A stretch of 64,000 nt of DNA, from assembly GCA_940671915.1 (NCBI GenBank), contig CALNVZ010002100.1:13621570-13685569 (forward strand). Direction: 5' to 3'. Positions 18,535 to 30,574 of this stretch are shown piece by piece (positions within the stretch are counted from its first letter, which is position 1; the number at the start of each line of letters is the position of its first letter). Position numbers and translations under genes: made by a program. The DNA is from Paracentrotus lividus. Lineage: Eukaryota > Echinodermata > Echinoidea > Camarodonta > Echinidae. A model generated the notes under the pieces. The model was given only the letters and a program-made list of their open reading frames with translations, was not told the DNA's origin and did not search any database.

Positions 18535-20380
18535 TGTTTTTTTTTTTTTTTTTTTTGGTGCAGAGGGGGGGTGTGATGCGAGGAATTAGAATAAAAACGT
18601 AACTAACTGTCTTCCTAAATCACTTTCGAGGCGGTGGAGGGGCGGGTCGAGGATGCCGGTATCGGTCCTGGGAATTTTTGTTTCCAAGGGTAGATTTTCC
18701 CGAATACGTTTTGAACTATAAATACGTTTAATGGAAATATGAATACAGTTGATTCATGACACATTATTAATTTTTCACTTTAAAATAGCCCCCGGATAAA
18801 TTTCCCGCCAGAATCTACTCAACTCGACTCTACACACCATTTCTGGTGGTAAGGTCCAGGTTGTAATTGTTCCTTGATACAAAAGACCTTTCATTTTGCA
18901 AGTAATTTATAAAAAAATGATATTAAATAAGTTGCCTGTTTATCAGTTGGTTGTTTGTGAAGGCTTCTATCAATTAATTTATAAGCCTACCTTATAATAG
19001 TACCAAGGTGAAATAATCTGCTGTTGCAATTATTTATCAAGGACCAGAAACAAAAAACTTTTATTTCATCAAATTTAAAGGTTACGTCACGTTATTGATA
19101 ATTATTGGTTACCGATGTGATGACAATATCAATTTACAAAGTCAAATTTTTTAAAAGGCGTGTGATTTGCAATTACGACTTCTCTGTTTAACTTTTCATG
19201 ATAATTTTGTTGAAACCATCAGGTGTTTTACTTCGATTTTTCTATTATCTTACAATAGTTTTCGACAATTAAGGTTGCTAGAAATATTTGTTTATGTTAT
19301 GGTTCAATTAAATATTGAATAATGCCACGCTCAAATATTAATTTTGTATTAAAATAAAGTAATAATCCGTTATATTCTTATAACGGTTTGAACTACACGA
19401 CACTGTTCGTTTATTTTATAATTATAAGGAAAAACGAAGCTGTTTTGGTTAAAGATGAGACATTATGCAGGTACTCTAATAAAGTTTCTTCAAATTATGT
19501 TCAGATGAATTCCCACTTAATTGAAGGCTATTTTTTTTGTTTTTTTTTGTAAATAACTACTTCTGGTCTTTTTTATTTATACAAAATCAATAGTTCTGAC
19601 ATCTTTTCTCCATTTTCTGGATTGAAATACAAGCGTGTTCTCAATTTAACATTCTTCTATAAGTAAACGATAATTCACAAAAGATTAAAACAAGATAGAT
19701 ATTAATGAGATTTGTGTCTGCTTGATCATATTTTCTTCCAGATTAGCTTTCATAGATGTAAAAGACCATAAATTCAAAATAAATATCTATATCCTTTTTC
19801 AGTTTTTGAACTGAATGAAGTTCTTACAATATATGACATGATTTTTTCAAATGAAAATATCGGCCAAAAATATTTTGTACATCTTTTCCACTTCTTTCCA
19901 AAAATAGTATCAACTCCCTACAGGAAAGAACAGGATAATGAAATGCACACCATTTGTACAATAATAGAATTATTATTTACTTTTAAAATTCCATTTGAAC
20001 AGGTTAGTGGTTTATTGCCAAAATATTGTACATGAATTGAATTGAAGGCTATAAATAGAAAACAAACGTTTGTAGAGTCCTCAATTTTATGAGTTGATAA
20101 TATTAAAGCAAAATACCGTAATATCTTAACTTTTATTTCAAACAGAAAACCGAAAGATAATCTTTGATGAAACTATCTATATTTCAGTGTTTTCAAGAGA
20201 TTTTGTGATCGTCGTTCAAAGTGTAGAAGAAGTTTATTGTAAAGACTAAAGCGTTATGATTCAACACTGTAGTTCAAGAAATATACGTTTCATGTGAATA
20301 TTTGATTCGATTTTTATATGTTAAAAATGTAGTTTTTATCAATGAATTATTATTTAAAAAAAGTATAATCATTTGATATA
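18535..20380. other. AT-rich, nothing recognised
   Basis: I see no splice-bounded frames, no repeats longer than short homopolymers, and no RNA gene in this stretch. Confidence 0.45.
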
Positions 20381-20950
20381 GAACAGAATTACTTTACTGC
20401 ATTTTTTGGAAGAGAATAGAGAAAGAGGGACAGATGGGCAAGGAAAGAAGAGAAAGACAACTAACAGTAACAGACGAAGAGAGAAATAAAAACTAGGGTG
20501 AAGAGAGTTAAGAGCAAGAAATAAAGAAGAAGGAGAGATCGAGGGAACACTGGAAGAAAAGATAAGGAATAATATTTTAAAAAGGAGACGCCTAAACTTC
20601 GGATAGAGAGACGGGTGGAGACGAGAAGGAACACGGACCAGAAAAATTAAGAACACACACACACAAAAAAAGCAGGGAAGATAAGAACTAATCAACTAGA
20701 GTGACAGATAGAAGAATGGATACAGAGACACAGAAGAGAAAGACGAATAAGAGGTAATTAAGGGAGACGGAATAGAGAACAAAAGATATAAACGAAGAGA
20801 GAAACAGAATAGTGAACAGAAAGTGATGAGGGGTATGAGAATAAATGAGAAAATCATATGAGAAAAAGTAAAGACTAAGAGAGGGCCAAAAAAGATGGGA
20901 GCGACGAGGGGTAACAGAGAGAAGGAGAGGGGGCTTGAGATCGAAGGCCA
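20380..20950. repeat. Purine-rich tract (about 570 bp)
   Basis: The plus strand is strongly GA-rich (gaaagaggga, agaagagaaag and similar), with only scattered pyrimidines. It is not a regular tandem repeat. Long minus-strand open frames here are Leu/Ser/Phe-rich and are caused by the composition. Such tracts can form triplex DNA. Confidence 0.7.
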
Positions 20951-22160
20951 AATAATGTTTTTCATAATACGCCCGAGCCCTCGTGATTAAACGAACCGTT
21001 TATTATTTCTTTCATTGCGTCATCTTTCGTTTCTAAAAATCTCCTTCTATTTCCTAAAATTGCTTCTTATTTCTAATTCAGCTGTTTTTTTTACCCTCTT
21101 ACAACCCCCTCTGCGCCACTCTGTTCTACATGCTCTAGGACCCAAGTTCATATTTCATCAAATATTCACTGTTCTTGGCCCTCTCCAAACTCATTGTAGC
21201 ATTTATTGTCACACACTCTTATCCCTTTCTTATCATCATTCTTCCACTCGCTTCTGTTTATCACAACTTATTCTGTATTATGTTTACACCCATCTCCCCA
21301 AAAAATAAGTCTGCGATTGATAATAGCCCCTACCGATTACCATGACCAGGGTAAGTTGACAAAAAAAGGCGGGAGGGGCCATGGAGTGCAGCACGTTGCA
21401 GGAGTGGCGCTGCGCTGCCGGCGATGGCAAATTTTGTTGCAATCGTGATCGCCAGTGCGAATCGCATCGCAATGTTGTGCGCTGGGCTTTTTAACCTCTT
21501 TTAAACAGTATAATTTATTCGTGAGATATAAACTAAATTGTTACACATCCATAAATTTATAACAAATTTATTTTCAAAACAGAAAAAATTGAAAACTTTA
21601 TAAGCGTATTTTGTATTAAGGCCATTGCGCGCCGCACTATTTTTGTCAATTTTGCTTCTGCGCGAACCTTGTGACGTCATAACAAGTTAAGACTTTTGCT
21701 TATTTTTTTTTTTTTTTCTGAACGCAGACAAAGAGCCCAACGTATTTGGAATAACGGGCTAATTCCTGTGAATAATTTATAAAATGTGTAATTCACGGCT
21801 ATTACGAACCCCCTTCCTGTATAAATCAAATTGTTTCTAATAATTGCCGAAAGGACGTCACAGCGATCTTGCCGATTTTAAGCAAATTTTTGACATTACT
21901 CCCAATTAACGGATCGCATTGGGAAAAAAATTCGCTTGCAATTTTTCTATACATTTTCTGCATCTCATAAGATAATTTTGAATGTTGGAATATGTCACAT
22001 TTAAGGAAAATTGCCATTTTTCAAAAATCGCATCGCAGCAAATCGCACCAGTTGAGGCGGGCTTAAGGATTCTTTCTTAGACAATAATCTTTTAGAAAAA
22101 TACTTAGACTTAATAACAAATGCTTAAGTCCTTTATTGAACACAGGCCCTTATCTATTGG
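20951..22160. repeat. Pyrimidine-rich flank and GCGATTCGC-type repeat
   Basis: 20995-21300 is pyrimidine-rich, without coding support. 21360-22060 is bounded by opposed words such as 'gatcgccagtgcgaatcgcatcgca' and 'aatcgcatcgcagcaaatcgcacc'. It is related in wording to 14975-15235 and is probably a non-autonomous DNA element. 22060-22150 ends in the TTAAG-rich style of 14510-14850. Confidence 0.35.
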
Positions 22161-23100
22161 CTTAATAGTACACCTTTGTGGAATATGTTTAAGGTCAATG
22201 GCGTGGCGTTTCCACATAGGAACGCTGACAAGACCTAAGAATGGTTGCAAAGGCAAATTATCTGCATTATCGCATTCTTTCTCAGACACCACAGGGCATG
22301 CACCTATTGCTTTTTAAACAGATGTAGTGTGGATCTAAGTAAAGAACATTAAGCGATGATATTTCACTAAATGGAATTAACATTTTATTTCTACTGAATA
22401 CTAGGAGATGAAACTTTCTTAATTTATTATTGCAAATATGATGATATAATGTACAACCTTAACGATTGTAATTAACACATAAATTGTGCATTTCCAGAAA
22501 GGTCAAAATTAAATGAAATTGATTAATAATATTATTAAAAAAAACAAAAACAAAACGAGTTTAGTTAGTGCAAGATTTGGATGTGAAGGATTTCTTACTC
22601 ATCTTACCTTTTGCAAATGGCTTTAGATTTTATTGTTTGTTTCTTTCTTTGGTGATAATCAAAAGAACTCACCAAAGGTAAGATTGATTTATTTTAAAAG
22701 GGTAAACAGGATTAAGTAGAACAGAAAGAAGAAGGCCTGAGCACTTAAAAGGTTATTGATTATAGAATTATTTGCAACCACACGGGCAGTATGTTCGAGC
22801 CAATATAGTCAAAACATTGAATGTATTTTAACCAAATGCAACCCTTCTTTTACATTGACTTAAACAGAGATTTTTTTCTATAGCCTCTTAAGCAATTTTC
22901 ATAGGAGAGAAAGTTGTGAAGAGAAAGGGAGAGATAGATAGAGCAAATAAATTGCAACGGAGAATTCGGGCCTCAATACTAATATACATAGTCGGAATAA
23001 AATTTAAAAGAATTCAAAAGTTCTTACAAAATGAATACTGAAAAGAATTTTTATTTTATAGTTGTTGCTTAGACTTCCCCATTATTGAATAGAATAAAAA
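22160..23100. other. AT-rich, nothing recognised
   Basis: No supported exon or repeat. A TATA-like AATAAAAAGG at about 23092 precedes the candidate exon at 23124. Confidence 0.35.
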
Positions 23101-23123
23101 GGGACCTTCATTGAGTTCTCTTT

Positions 23124-23216
23124 ATGAGGATGTCTACGAATAACGAAGTAAATGTATACCTTATTTTAGCTCCAATTTGTGGGGCTTTGATGATATTCAA
23201 CCTATCATGTTATCGG
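23124..23216 (+). CDS. Candidate first exon with hydrophobic stretch; possibly the N-terminus of the GPCR
   Basis: ATG at 23124 (a second in-frame ATG is at 23130) encodes MRMSTNNEVNVYLILAPICG, then ALMIFNLSCYR, and ends exactly at CGG|GTAAGT, a perfect donor in phase 0. A short hydrophilic start with one possible N-terminal segment and then about 17 hydrophobic residues fits a receptor amino terminus entering TM1, or a signal anchor. The next receptor exon found (27198) starts in a different phase, so at least one exon carrying the rest of TM1-TM2 would have to lie between. Membership of the same gene is a guess. Confidence 0.25.
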
Positions 23217-23236
23217 GTAAGTTTAGAATAAATATA

Positions 23237-23693
23237 CAGACTTTATTTTAACAAAAAAAATGGTACAAGCGGGGGAAACATTTAGGGATTAAATCTTCTC
23301 AAACGAAGTGTGTTTGTGATATCAAATTAAAACAAAAGATTTTTCTTGCGGATAAACTTTATCTCGTTGCGCATAAACTTTATCTCGTATAATTTTTCTT
23401 TGTAAAATTTTGTGCAATGATGAGAGAATGAAAATTAAACATAATTTATCAATGAATTGTTCAAATTGTCGAGAGTTCAAGGCCCATTATGACTGCGAAA
23501 TACAAAGACCATGCACAAAATCGATTTTTCTTGATTGTAGAAAACTAACCATATCTCATCTAAAGGCACCAAATGAGATGAGAAGAAAAAAATATTTAAG
23601 AAGAAAGTCTGTTTTCAAACACTGCCAGGTCGTGATTAATCTTCATACAATAAGAAGTTCATCCAACTTGTTTCATTTTATTTGACACAGACC
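23237..23693 (-). mobile_element. Mariner-type MITE, copy C (inverted orientation)
   Basis: It starts after TA with CAGACTTTATTTTAAC and 'aatggtacaagcggg' and ends '...cattttatttgacacagacc'. Interior words ('cttgattgtagaaaacta', 'aggcaccaaatgagatgag') are reverse complements of words in the copy at 25200-25646. It is more diverged than the other two copies. The 91-codon frame at 23410-23685 lies inside it and is not a gene. Confidence 0.65.
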
Positions 23694-23699
23694 TTGGAA

Positions 23700-24338
23700 T
23701 TTATCAAAATCGATATGTTTCTGACAAACAAGGAGTATGTTAGTGTGTAATCGCTTTTACTGTAGCTAATCTCTAGACTGGACTGAAAAGAGAGAGTTTT
23801 ACATTATTTTCTCTTCATTCTTCATCAAAAGGTTGTTTTACTCAACTACATGTTATCTATTCACCCTAGTTCCAAGACTTTTTTTAATAGTGTATTTTTG
23901 CTGTATTTTCCTTTCTATGTAATCTCAATTACACACGTTGACAGCATCAGGTTGTTAATTGTACTATTATTATGTGCAAACTTTTCCTAATACTAGTCCC
24001 TTTCACTGATGGTAAACTTAATTTATAATTGATCTTAAAATAACAAAAATAAATTGATATTCCCTTTTTACCGCCAAACTCACAAAAACAATCAATCTTT
24101 GGTTAAGTAAGATGAGGCACGGGAATAAGACAGAAAACATTAAAAATCGAGAAGCATTCGATTAAGCCAGCGAATCCAATGTTTGACTCTGATCTAAAAG
24201 AAGCACTACAGAGAAGAAAATCTAAAAAATTACCGAAGATAATTGTTATATCAAGAATCCTCGATCGCCATTTAAGTTTCTGGCAGATCAATCAATTACT
24301 AGCATATAATCAGACAGGACATATGTGAATATTTAGAG
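23700..24338. other. AT-rich, nothing recognised
   Basis: No supported feature. Confidence 0.4.
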
Positions 24339-24469
24339 AATATTGGATGACCTTGAGTAGGATAACGTAGAAATATTGTAAGAGCTGGATGAGTCGAAGA
24401 CGAATCTAATATTTTTCTTCAGCTAGTAACAATATTCACGTATCCTACGAAAATTGATCATCCAATATT
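24339..24469. repeat. Short foldback element, perfect 12-bp ends
   Basis: AATATTGGATGA at 24339-24350 and its exact reverse complement TCATCCAATATT at 24458-24469 bound about 130 bp. Similar GGATGA/CCAATATT words recur nearby (24758-24775) and at 57236-57247, so this is a dispersed family. Confidence 0.5.
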
Positions 24470-25199
24470 ATGATTATTATTTAGATACCCCCATAAACAT
24501 ATAAAATCGTAAATTTGCCATCCTTTTGTATCTCAATTGTAAGAGCTCCACTGGCATAGCAATTAAGTTGAATTTGAAGTTTGATATTTTGCTCAAATAA
24601 AAAAAGCAGTTCAGTTTGATTATGACGTCATGTAGCTGCATGCACATAATAAATGCGCAACTAATCATACGCAGTGCAATTTGTCACGTCAGCAGCACGC
24701 GCACAATGATTTCATTGGTCAATGATCATCTTGAAGGCGGGGCAAAATATTCATTGAATCCAATATTGATGATATTGGACAGTTTTCATAGGCATACACG
24801 TTAAATATCAGATTTAATATTTTGTCTCTCTGAATCGACCTCACAGGACGTCAAAAAATATCTGCGCCTCTAAAACCCTACATCTAAATAATAACAAATA
24901 CAATATTATAAATGGTTTTATTTATATTTTTACTATGACAAGATAAGAATCTTCTCCTCGCAGGTGCAGTGACTTTCTGACAATCTCATGAAAAAATAAA
25001 GATAGACATTATTTATTAGACGGCCGCTAAAATGCTGGATAATGTGGCATATTATATCGTAACATAATTTTAAATGAAGTTAAAAGAAAATTGATTATGA
25101 AATAACCATACACTACCATGGTTAATCGTCATACTAAAAAAAAAAAAGGAAAAAAAAAATTCTACTTGTATCATGATTCTATTTGATAAAGACTGTATA

Positions 25200-25646
25200 C
25201 AGTCTGTGTCAAATAAAATGGTAAGTTGAAAAAAAAATTTATGAAAAATTAATCACAATCTAAAATTTTGATATATCCATAAAGAAGGAAAATCAACTTT
25301 CTTTTGCAATTTTTTTCATCCCATTTGGTGCTGTAGATCTTGAGATATGACACAGTTTTCTATAATCAAGACAAAAATGTACTTTGCACATGCTTCTCTA
25401 TGGGTTTCGCACATAATAGCCATGAATTCAGCGCACCGAGACAATAGATGTGTGTAATTTTGATTTAGCTCATCGCCCACAAAATTTAGCATAACTTTTG
25501 TTTTAACAAAGCAAGTAATATAAAACAAATGCATTCAGCGAAAAGAATCTTTGGCTTTAAGTTGTACCACCATTTATACATCATTTGAGAGAATTCATCC
25601 CTAAATATATATTTTTCCCGACTGTACTATTTTTGGACACAGACTG
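25200..25646 (+). mobile_element. Mariner-type MITE, copy A (uninterrupted, 447 bp)
   Basis: Begins TA|CAGTCTGTGTCAAATAAAATGG and ends 'ccgactgtactatttttggacacagactg' followed by ATA. The termini are inverted copies, and CAGT at the tip with a TA target is the Tc1/mariner pattern. There is no ORF. It serves as the empty-site reference for the interrupted copy at 33754-35139. Confidence 0.75.
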
Positions 25647-25649
25647 ATA

Positions 25650-27000
25650 AAAATATACATCTCTCACAGTCATTCAATCCGATCAATATCCCTAGTCCTT
25701 TTTATGACTTTCTGGATACACCCCATTGTACAAGATACTAAATCTTGATAAGTCGGTTTCTTGGACAGTCGGTTCTTCTCGTCAAACCATATCAAATTGG
25801 CGAGAGATCATTGTTAATGCCTCGCAGTGCCACTTGGCAATTATTCTGGTCAAACGTGAAGAGCACTTGATGAGCATATCAAATTTACAGAATGCAATTT
25901 CTCTAATACTGTCACTAATTCGATGTTACATACCATATAAAATTTTCGGATTTGTGATAATGAATATATTGTTTACTGTCATAGAACTAGACAGAAGAAC
26001 TGGGGCTTGCTTAGTGACGTTCGCCTTGCTTTTCTGACGCAAAATTTCATTGTTCATATATTTAAAATCATTATTAAGTACTAATTATGTATGTTAAAAT
26101 ACAACATGTAAACAATTCTATTTACAAAAATATTCATATTATGATGACATCGCCGTAAAAACTAAAAAACAAAAAATTATTTCATCAAACGTAGTCACGT
26201 CATTTGTTAAAGCTTAAAACATTCTATAATTGTTATCGTTATAAGCTCTCAAAGCTCTCATCGACCCACATATAATGGATGATTGCGCATTGTTAAATTC
26301 AATGTTTGAAACTAATTTTCATAAATTCCCTTTTTTCGTATGCAGCGGTCCAAGAAAAAGTGGTACTAGGACCATCAGTCATTTTTCTCAATTCACAAAA
26401 TATTATATCCAGCATTACAAAGATCTTTTTCTTTCTTCTGACACTTCATAACAATACGAAAGAGGCACGCATAGATATAGATGAACAAGAAGCGGTTGAA
26501 ATAAACATTTGATAATATTTATTTAACAATCATACCATAATAGCTGAGAAACGCATTGGATGGCTTCAGTAAGTGAGAAAAACTTTATTCACAGTCATTA
26601 GTATATTTATGCTGGCTTCTTTCCATTTTGTATGAAGTTATAGATGATGAATTTACAGCATTTGCACTCATATTCCTGTTCAAAATATTCAAAGGCGCAG
26701 GCTCATCCAATTAAAGCTAATTAATACACATATGCCGTATCTAAGTGAGTATAAGGCATGAAATTGAAGTGTTCGATGTGTGTGAAAAGGCAAATGAAAA
26801 TCACAGGGCTATGTGTGAGAACGAGGAATGGGGTACACCAAAAGAAATGAGAAAGTTAAAAATGACCAGATTTCGGTCCCTTGAAGCTATACACTATTCC
26901 GGGTCAATTATCCACGTACCAGATATATGGCGATATATTGATTCATTGAATATCTATATGGATATCGAATCTTGCCATAGACGGGTCCGAAGACGTGTTT
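25650..27000. other. No gene recognised
   Basis: AT-rich. Open frames at 25726-26037, 26306-26512 and 26745-27002 lack splice sites, homology and composition support. If the receptor is one gene, an exon with TM1-TM2 should lie in 23.2-27.2 kb, but I could not pick one. Confidence 0.35.
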
Positions 27001-27125
27001 GAGACTAGTCGCAGAGACGTCTCATTCGAATTCGACATGTTCATATCTACTCGGATATTTTTTCCGTCTCGCAACGTCTCGGAGACATCTCAGAGTCTGC
27101 GAGTCTCGGAGACGTCTTTTCAAGT
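27000..27125. repeat. Cluster of GAGACGTCTC palindromes
   Basis: GAGACGTCTC or one-mismatch versions occur at about 27016-27025, 27063-27072, 27074-27091 and 27108-27118, and CGAATTCG sits between the first two. The cluster lies about 75 bases before the acceptor of the receptor exon. It may be a small foldback element. Confidence 0.5.
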
Positions 27126-27197
27126 GAGATACCACCTTTGGACAATTTTAGGGTACTGCAATCACTCATGATTGATTTTGTCTTTTTTATACTTTAG

Positions 27198-27538
27198 CTG
27201 TACATGCTCGATGTGGAGCATTGCTGCAATTGGCGTCAAACCGTTATGTCGTCATATGTTCACTGGTCCAACTATCGCAACGTTCTACAACAAAGGACTG
27301 TTCTTTCATCTCTCTGGCCATGTGGATTATCTGCTTCCTTATCGCCTACCAAACATTCTTGGTTGGAGAGCATCAGTTCGACTGGAAGACACATGGTATG
27401 CACTGCGGATATGGCCCTGGACTACTCCTATACGCTCTACTTTGCCAGCATGGCCTTCGGTCTTCCTCTCTGTTTCATTATCTATAGCTACATTCGGATA
27501 TACTATCATGCTTGAAGATCTTCAGCTCGGCTTAGTCG
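27198..27538 (+). pseudogene. Class A GPCR exon (TM3 to TM5), broken by three frameshifts and a stop
   Basis: After an acceptor at 27196-27197 three frames are needed. Frame 1 gives CTCSMWSIAAIGV (TM3). Frame 2 gives NRYVVICSLVQLSQR (a DRY-position motif, here NRY), TM4 (SLAMWIICFLIAYQTFL) and extracellular loop 2 with WKTHGMHCGYG. Frame 3 gives TM5 (YTLYFASMAFGLPLCFIIYS). A last shift gives LKIFSSA, then a TAG, then the donor TCG|GTAAGT. The first two shifts look like one extra base each, in AAA at about 27238-27240 and in CCC at about 27415-27417; the third looks like one missing base near 27510. In phase 0 the exon joins the exon at 30066. Class A receptors signal from the plasma membrane through G proteins; the ligand is unknown. 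It is either a pseudogene or unpolished sequence. Confidence 0.8.
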
Positions 27539-27689
27539 GTAAGTTAAATTCTCTGAAAGACCACTTCAAAACTTGATTCAATTAAGATAGGTATTAAACC
27601 AGACTACCTTTTTAGAACATACATGTATATTTATAATGTCGTGCCTAATTCTGATTAAGAAACAGTAAAATATAAAGAGACACATTGGA

Positions 27690-29110
27690 TATCATTTGAA
27701 CTGGGATTCGATAACAGAGGTTATGGATATCTTGAGGGGGAGCTTTCCCATTTCTTCCTGACGCACGTATCACCAGATAGCCAGTTGAGAGTTCTCCGTA
27801 AGGGTAGGGTGTCCATTTTCGCAAAACGACAAGCCAAGCGAAGTATCTGTATGATGATAGCTTCACGGCTAGTAGACCAGGCTCTGGTTGTTTGAATCTT
27901 TCACCTTTCTCTATTGACTCTCCTTCTCACTTTCCATCACAAATTCACTCCCCCAAAGTCCCTAATGTGCTTGCAGAACGATAGTGTGTACATGTATGGT
28001 GTTTTGAGGGTTGATGAGAAAATACAGGATGGTCCAGGCAGTGGACTACACGGCTAGTTGTGTTTGCACTTTTTAGTCCTTCAGCATTCGTCACGTGGTC
28101 TTACCAGCGTATACCGAATTCGTTGTGGAGACAGCGTTGATCGAAACGTTCCAGAAGTCGAATGTAACGGCGATACAGAGTCCAGCATATTCTTCCCCAT
28201 GCAGATGAGTTAAGATGATAACTGCCCTGCAGACGCTCAGATTAGACTCAGCCTGGCGATGGTGATTTGTCCATACTGTTTTTTGAAGTCTGCCAATAGT
28301 AATACTTGCTTTTGAGAGTCTATCATCTATTTCTTTCTCATACGAGATCATGCTTCAGAAGTAGGTTGATTGTTTAATAGCCCTGAGCGCAGTGCATTGG
28401 ATGACAGGGGCAGTGTATTCCTCTCGTGGAGCAGGTTGGAACAACACCCCTGTCTTGCTCATGCTGATTGAATGACCAAACTGCTGTGATGCGTTACAGG
28501 TCTTAGCTGTGAGCTACTAAATCACATTCTTTTGCGAAAAGAAGTTTACGAACAAGTTCCTCTTTAGGTTTGGTGTATGCCTGGAAATGTGGAAGAGGTT
28601 TAAGAGCCCTCTATCTACTTGGAAACGAATGTACATTCCCTTTCCCGGTTGCTTGTTCAAGCATCATGCTAGTAAAGAATAGCAAGGAGAGAAGGAGGGG
28701 GACACAACACTGCTAAACGCCTGTTGATATTACAAAAGCACTTGTCAATTCATTCTTGTGCTTTTTTTTTATGCAGCTGTTTCACGATAGACGTGAATCT
28801 GGGCCCAAGTTTCTCCAAAAATGTCTTTGTTTTGTTCATTACATCATATCCTATCCGATATGCTCTTTTTAGCCCTCAATCCGCACTGAATCTCTGGAAC
28901 TTTTGATTGTACGATGGTAGGCAGAAGTAAGCTTAGCTATGGATGAGAGGGTTATTCCAATATAGTTGGAGCAGTCTGTCTTCTCACCATTGTTCTTGTA
29001 CAGAGTGATTATCAAGGCATCATCTGAGTCCTGTTGAATCTTGCTCCCATCCTTGCTCAAAGCTTTGTTCCCAGCAAACCTTGAAAGCGTCATACATTTT
29101 GGAGCGAAGC
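27690..29110 (-). mobile_element. Degenerate RTE-type LINE fragment (reverse transcriptase to C-terminus)
   Basis: Minus strand, many frameshifts. From 5' to 3' it shows DALIITLYKNNGEKTDCSNY followed by GITLSSIAK (28869-29050, RT fingers). It then shows VLFQPAPREEYTAPVI (about 28390-28445), EIDDRLSKASITIGRLQKTV (about 28280-28340), FDQRCLHNEFGIRW (about 28110-28150) and YGELSTGYLVIRASGRNGKA (about 27750-27810). These are the ordered conserved blocks of animal endonuclease-RT LINEs of this type. The YADD region is too decayed to point to. The element lies antisense in the intron between the two receptor exons. Confidence 0.8.
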
Positions 29111-29395
29111 TAGGAACCACCACACAGCAGGGTTTATGTGAATGATCGATGGCATTCTAGGGAAGCTAGCTGACATGGAACTTCTGTTAGTGGGTCATCT
29201 ACTTGGTCCCCACCTAATGCTATGTAGGTTTGGGTATCAGTTGGAACCTTGCCTTATTGCCATCAAGTCTGTGGTCAATGTTGCAACTAGCACTGCGCAA
29301 GACTCTCGGAATGAGGATGTCGTATTTATTACGGTGACGAACTATTGTCATGATCAAGTGTTTAAGTATATTTCTCCAGGTTCTTCCGCCGTAAC

Positions 29396-29541
29396 ACCTG
29401 GGGGCATTTCATCAAAGGACTTGAAGGACATTTTCTCCGACAAATTTTCTCACAGCCAATCAGATGCAAACATTTCAGTAGCTTATAACAGTTTGTTGGA
29501 TAAAACGTCCGACAAGTCCTTTCTTAAAACGCCCTCCTGAT
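29396..29541. mobile_element. Short foldback MITE (about 145 bp)
   Basis: The left arm 'gggggcatttcatcaaaggacttg...gacattttctccgacaa' is matched in reverse complement by 'ttggataaaacgtccgacaagtcctttcttaaaacgccctcc' at the right, so the two ~45-bp arms make up most of the element. It lies in the receptor intron. It has no coding content, although a 132-codon frame crosses it. Confidence 0.6.
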
Positions 29542-29544
29542 AAA

Positions 29545-30065
29545 AATGCTGCAGCTCATTGCCTGCAACTTCACCTATAGCTGGGTCCGTATCAAGGAAA
29601 GGGTCAGCCAGCTGAGCCCGGGACTCGTGTCAGGCAGGGTCGTCACGCCCTGTAGTAGTGGACCATACCCAATCCACTACCCACTACCTACATATATTAC
29701 TTGGTATCAATATACACAACGGCTTTTTACAGAAAATCAACAATATAATCATTATAGATCTATAAGTGCCGTGATTGGGTAGATAAATTAATTTTTAAGT
29801 GGTCCTATAAAGCAACCCTTTTTTTTGTATTACTTCTCCCCACCCAGGAGCGAAATGGGTATTCTTTACAACAGAATTATGCCAACCATTGCCGGTGAGA
29901 TTTGAGCATCATTACGAGCACCTTTAAAATGGTATACTGTCCAACATATTCAAATAATATAGTCGAACTGGAAATGTAAAAGGGCACATAATCTACGAAT
30001 TCGAGGCCGGATGTAAGTCACTCAAATCCCTGTTTTGTTCTGTGTTTAAAAAAAAATATGAATAG
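29545..30065 (+). other. Rest of the receptor intron
   Basis: No feature beyond a T-rich patch (29819-29826) and the acceptor AATATGAATAG at 30065. The pyrimidine tract before that acceptor is poor (A-rich), which is unusual next to an otherwise well-kept exon. Confidence 0.4.
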
Positions 30066-30449
30066 GTGGCCAAGGAAGATGGTATGTCCCCCAGACGTTC
30101 TAATGACATGAAGCTTGCAAGATCCGTGCTCATCATCGTTATCGTTTTCATCTCGATGTGGGCGCCGTATGCTTTCACCGTGATTATCGACCGCGATTCC
30201 GTAGCACACAGATACATCTACATCTTCTCCGCTCTCCTGGCGCACACCAACAGCAGCATCAACTGTGTCATCTACGCAGCAACAAATCGCAACTTCCGGC
30301 AGGGTTATGTCTACTTCTTCCGGTTCATATCCTGTCGGGGGCCCGTGTCTCCGTCGATGATTACTTTGTCTCGGAAGAGCATCTCAGCATCACAGAAAGC
30401 AATCTATCTTGATGACCTCCGTTGTTGTTGTGAGAGAGATACAATTTGA
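30066..30449 (+). CDS. Class A GPCR terminal exon (TM6, TM7, cytoplasmic tail)
   Basis: Exon in phase 0, open for 127 codons to TGA. Intracellular loop 3 (VAKEDGMSPRRSNDMK) leads into TM6, LARSVLIIVIVFISMWAPYA, where MWAPYA stands at the CWxP position. TM7 reads YIYIFSALLAHTNSSINCVI, then YAATNRNFRQGY: the NPxxY motif is present as NCVIY, with Pro replaced by Cys, and FRQGY is the helix-8 start. Cysteines SCRG and RCCCERD in the tail are possible palmitoylation sites. Residue pattern and exon plan resemble the expanded rhodopsin-class receptors of echinoderms and melatonin-receptor-like families; no closer assignment is possible. This exon is intact while the preceding one is broken. AATAAA follows at 30616-30621. 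Confidence 0.8.
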   Translation: MAKEDGMSPRRSNDMKLARSVLIIVIVFISMWAPYAFTVIIDRDSVAHRYIYIFSALLAHTNSSINCVIYAATNRNFRQGYVYFFRFISCRGPVSPSMITLSRKSISASQKAIYLDDLRCCCERDTI

Positions 30450-30574
30450 TAACGGGCAACATATCCATTCTCGATCTGAGGAGATGCTCAAAGGCGCAAT
30501 TATAACATACATTCAATGAGAGACCACATACACAGGTAGGGGTGGGTGTATTAGGTCTCGTGGTTAAAATGTAT

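Noticed and set aside
20369-20965. Leu/Ser/Phe-rich minus-strand frames resembling membrane proteins
   Set aside because: They are by-products of a purine-rich tract. The same happens at 37240-37500 and 40135-40350.
23410-23685. 91-codon frame with several cysteines
   Set aside because: It lies inside copy C of the mariner-type MITE, and the same DNA in the other copies is not open.
29142-29540. 132-codon plus-strand frame in the receptor intron
   Set aside because: It crosses a foldback MITE and the flank of a minus-strand LINE and has no protein resemblance.
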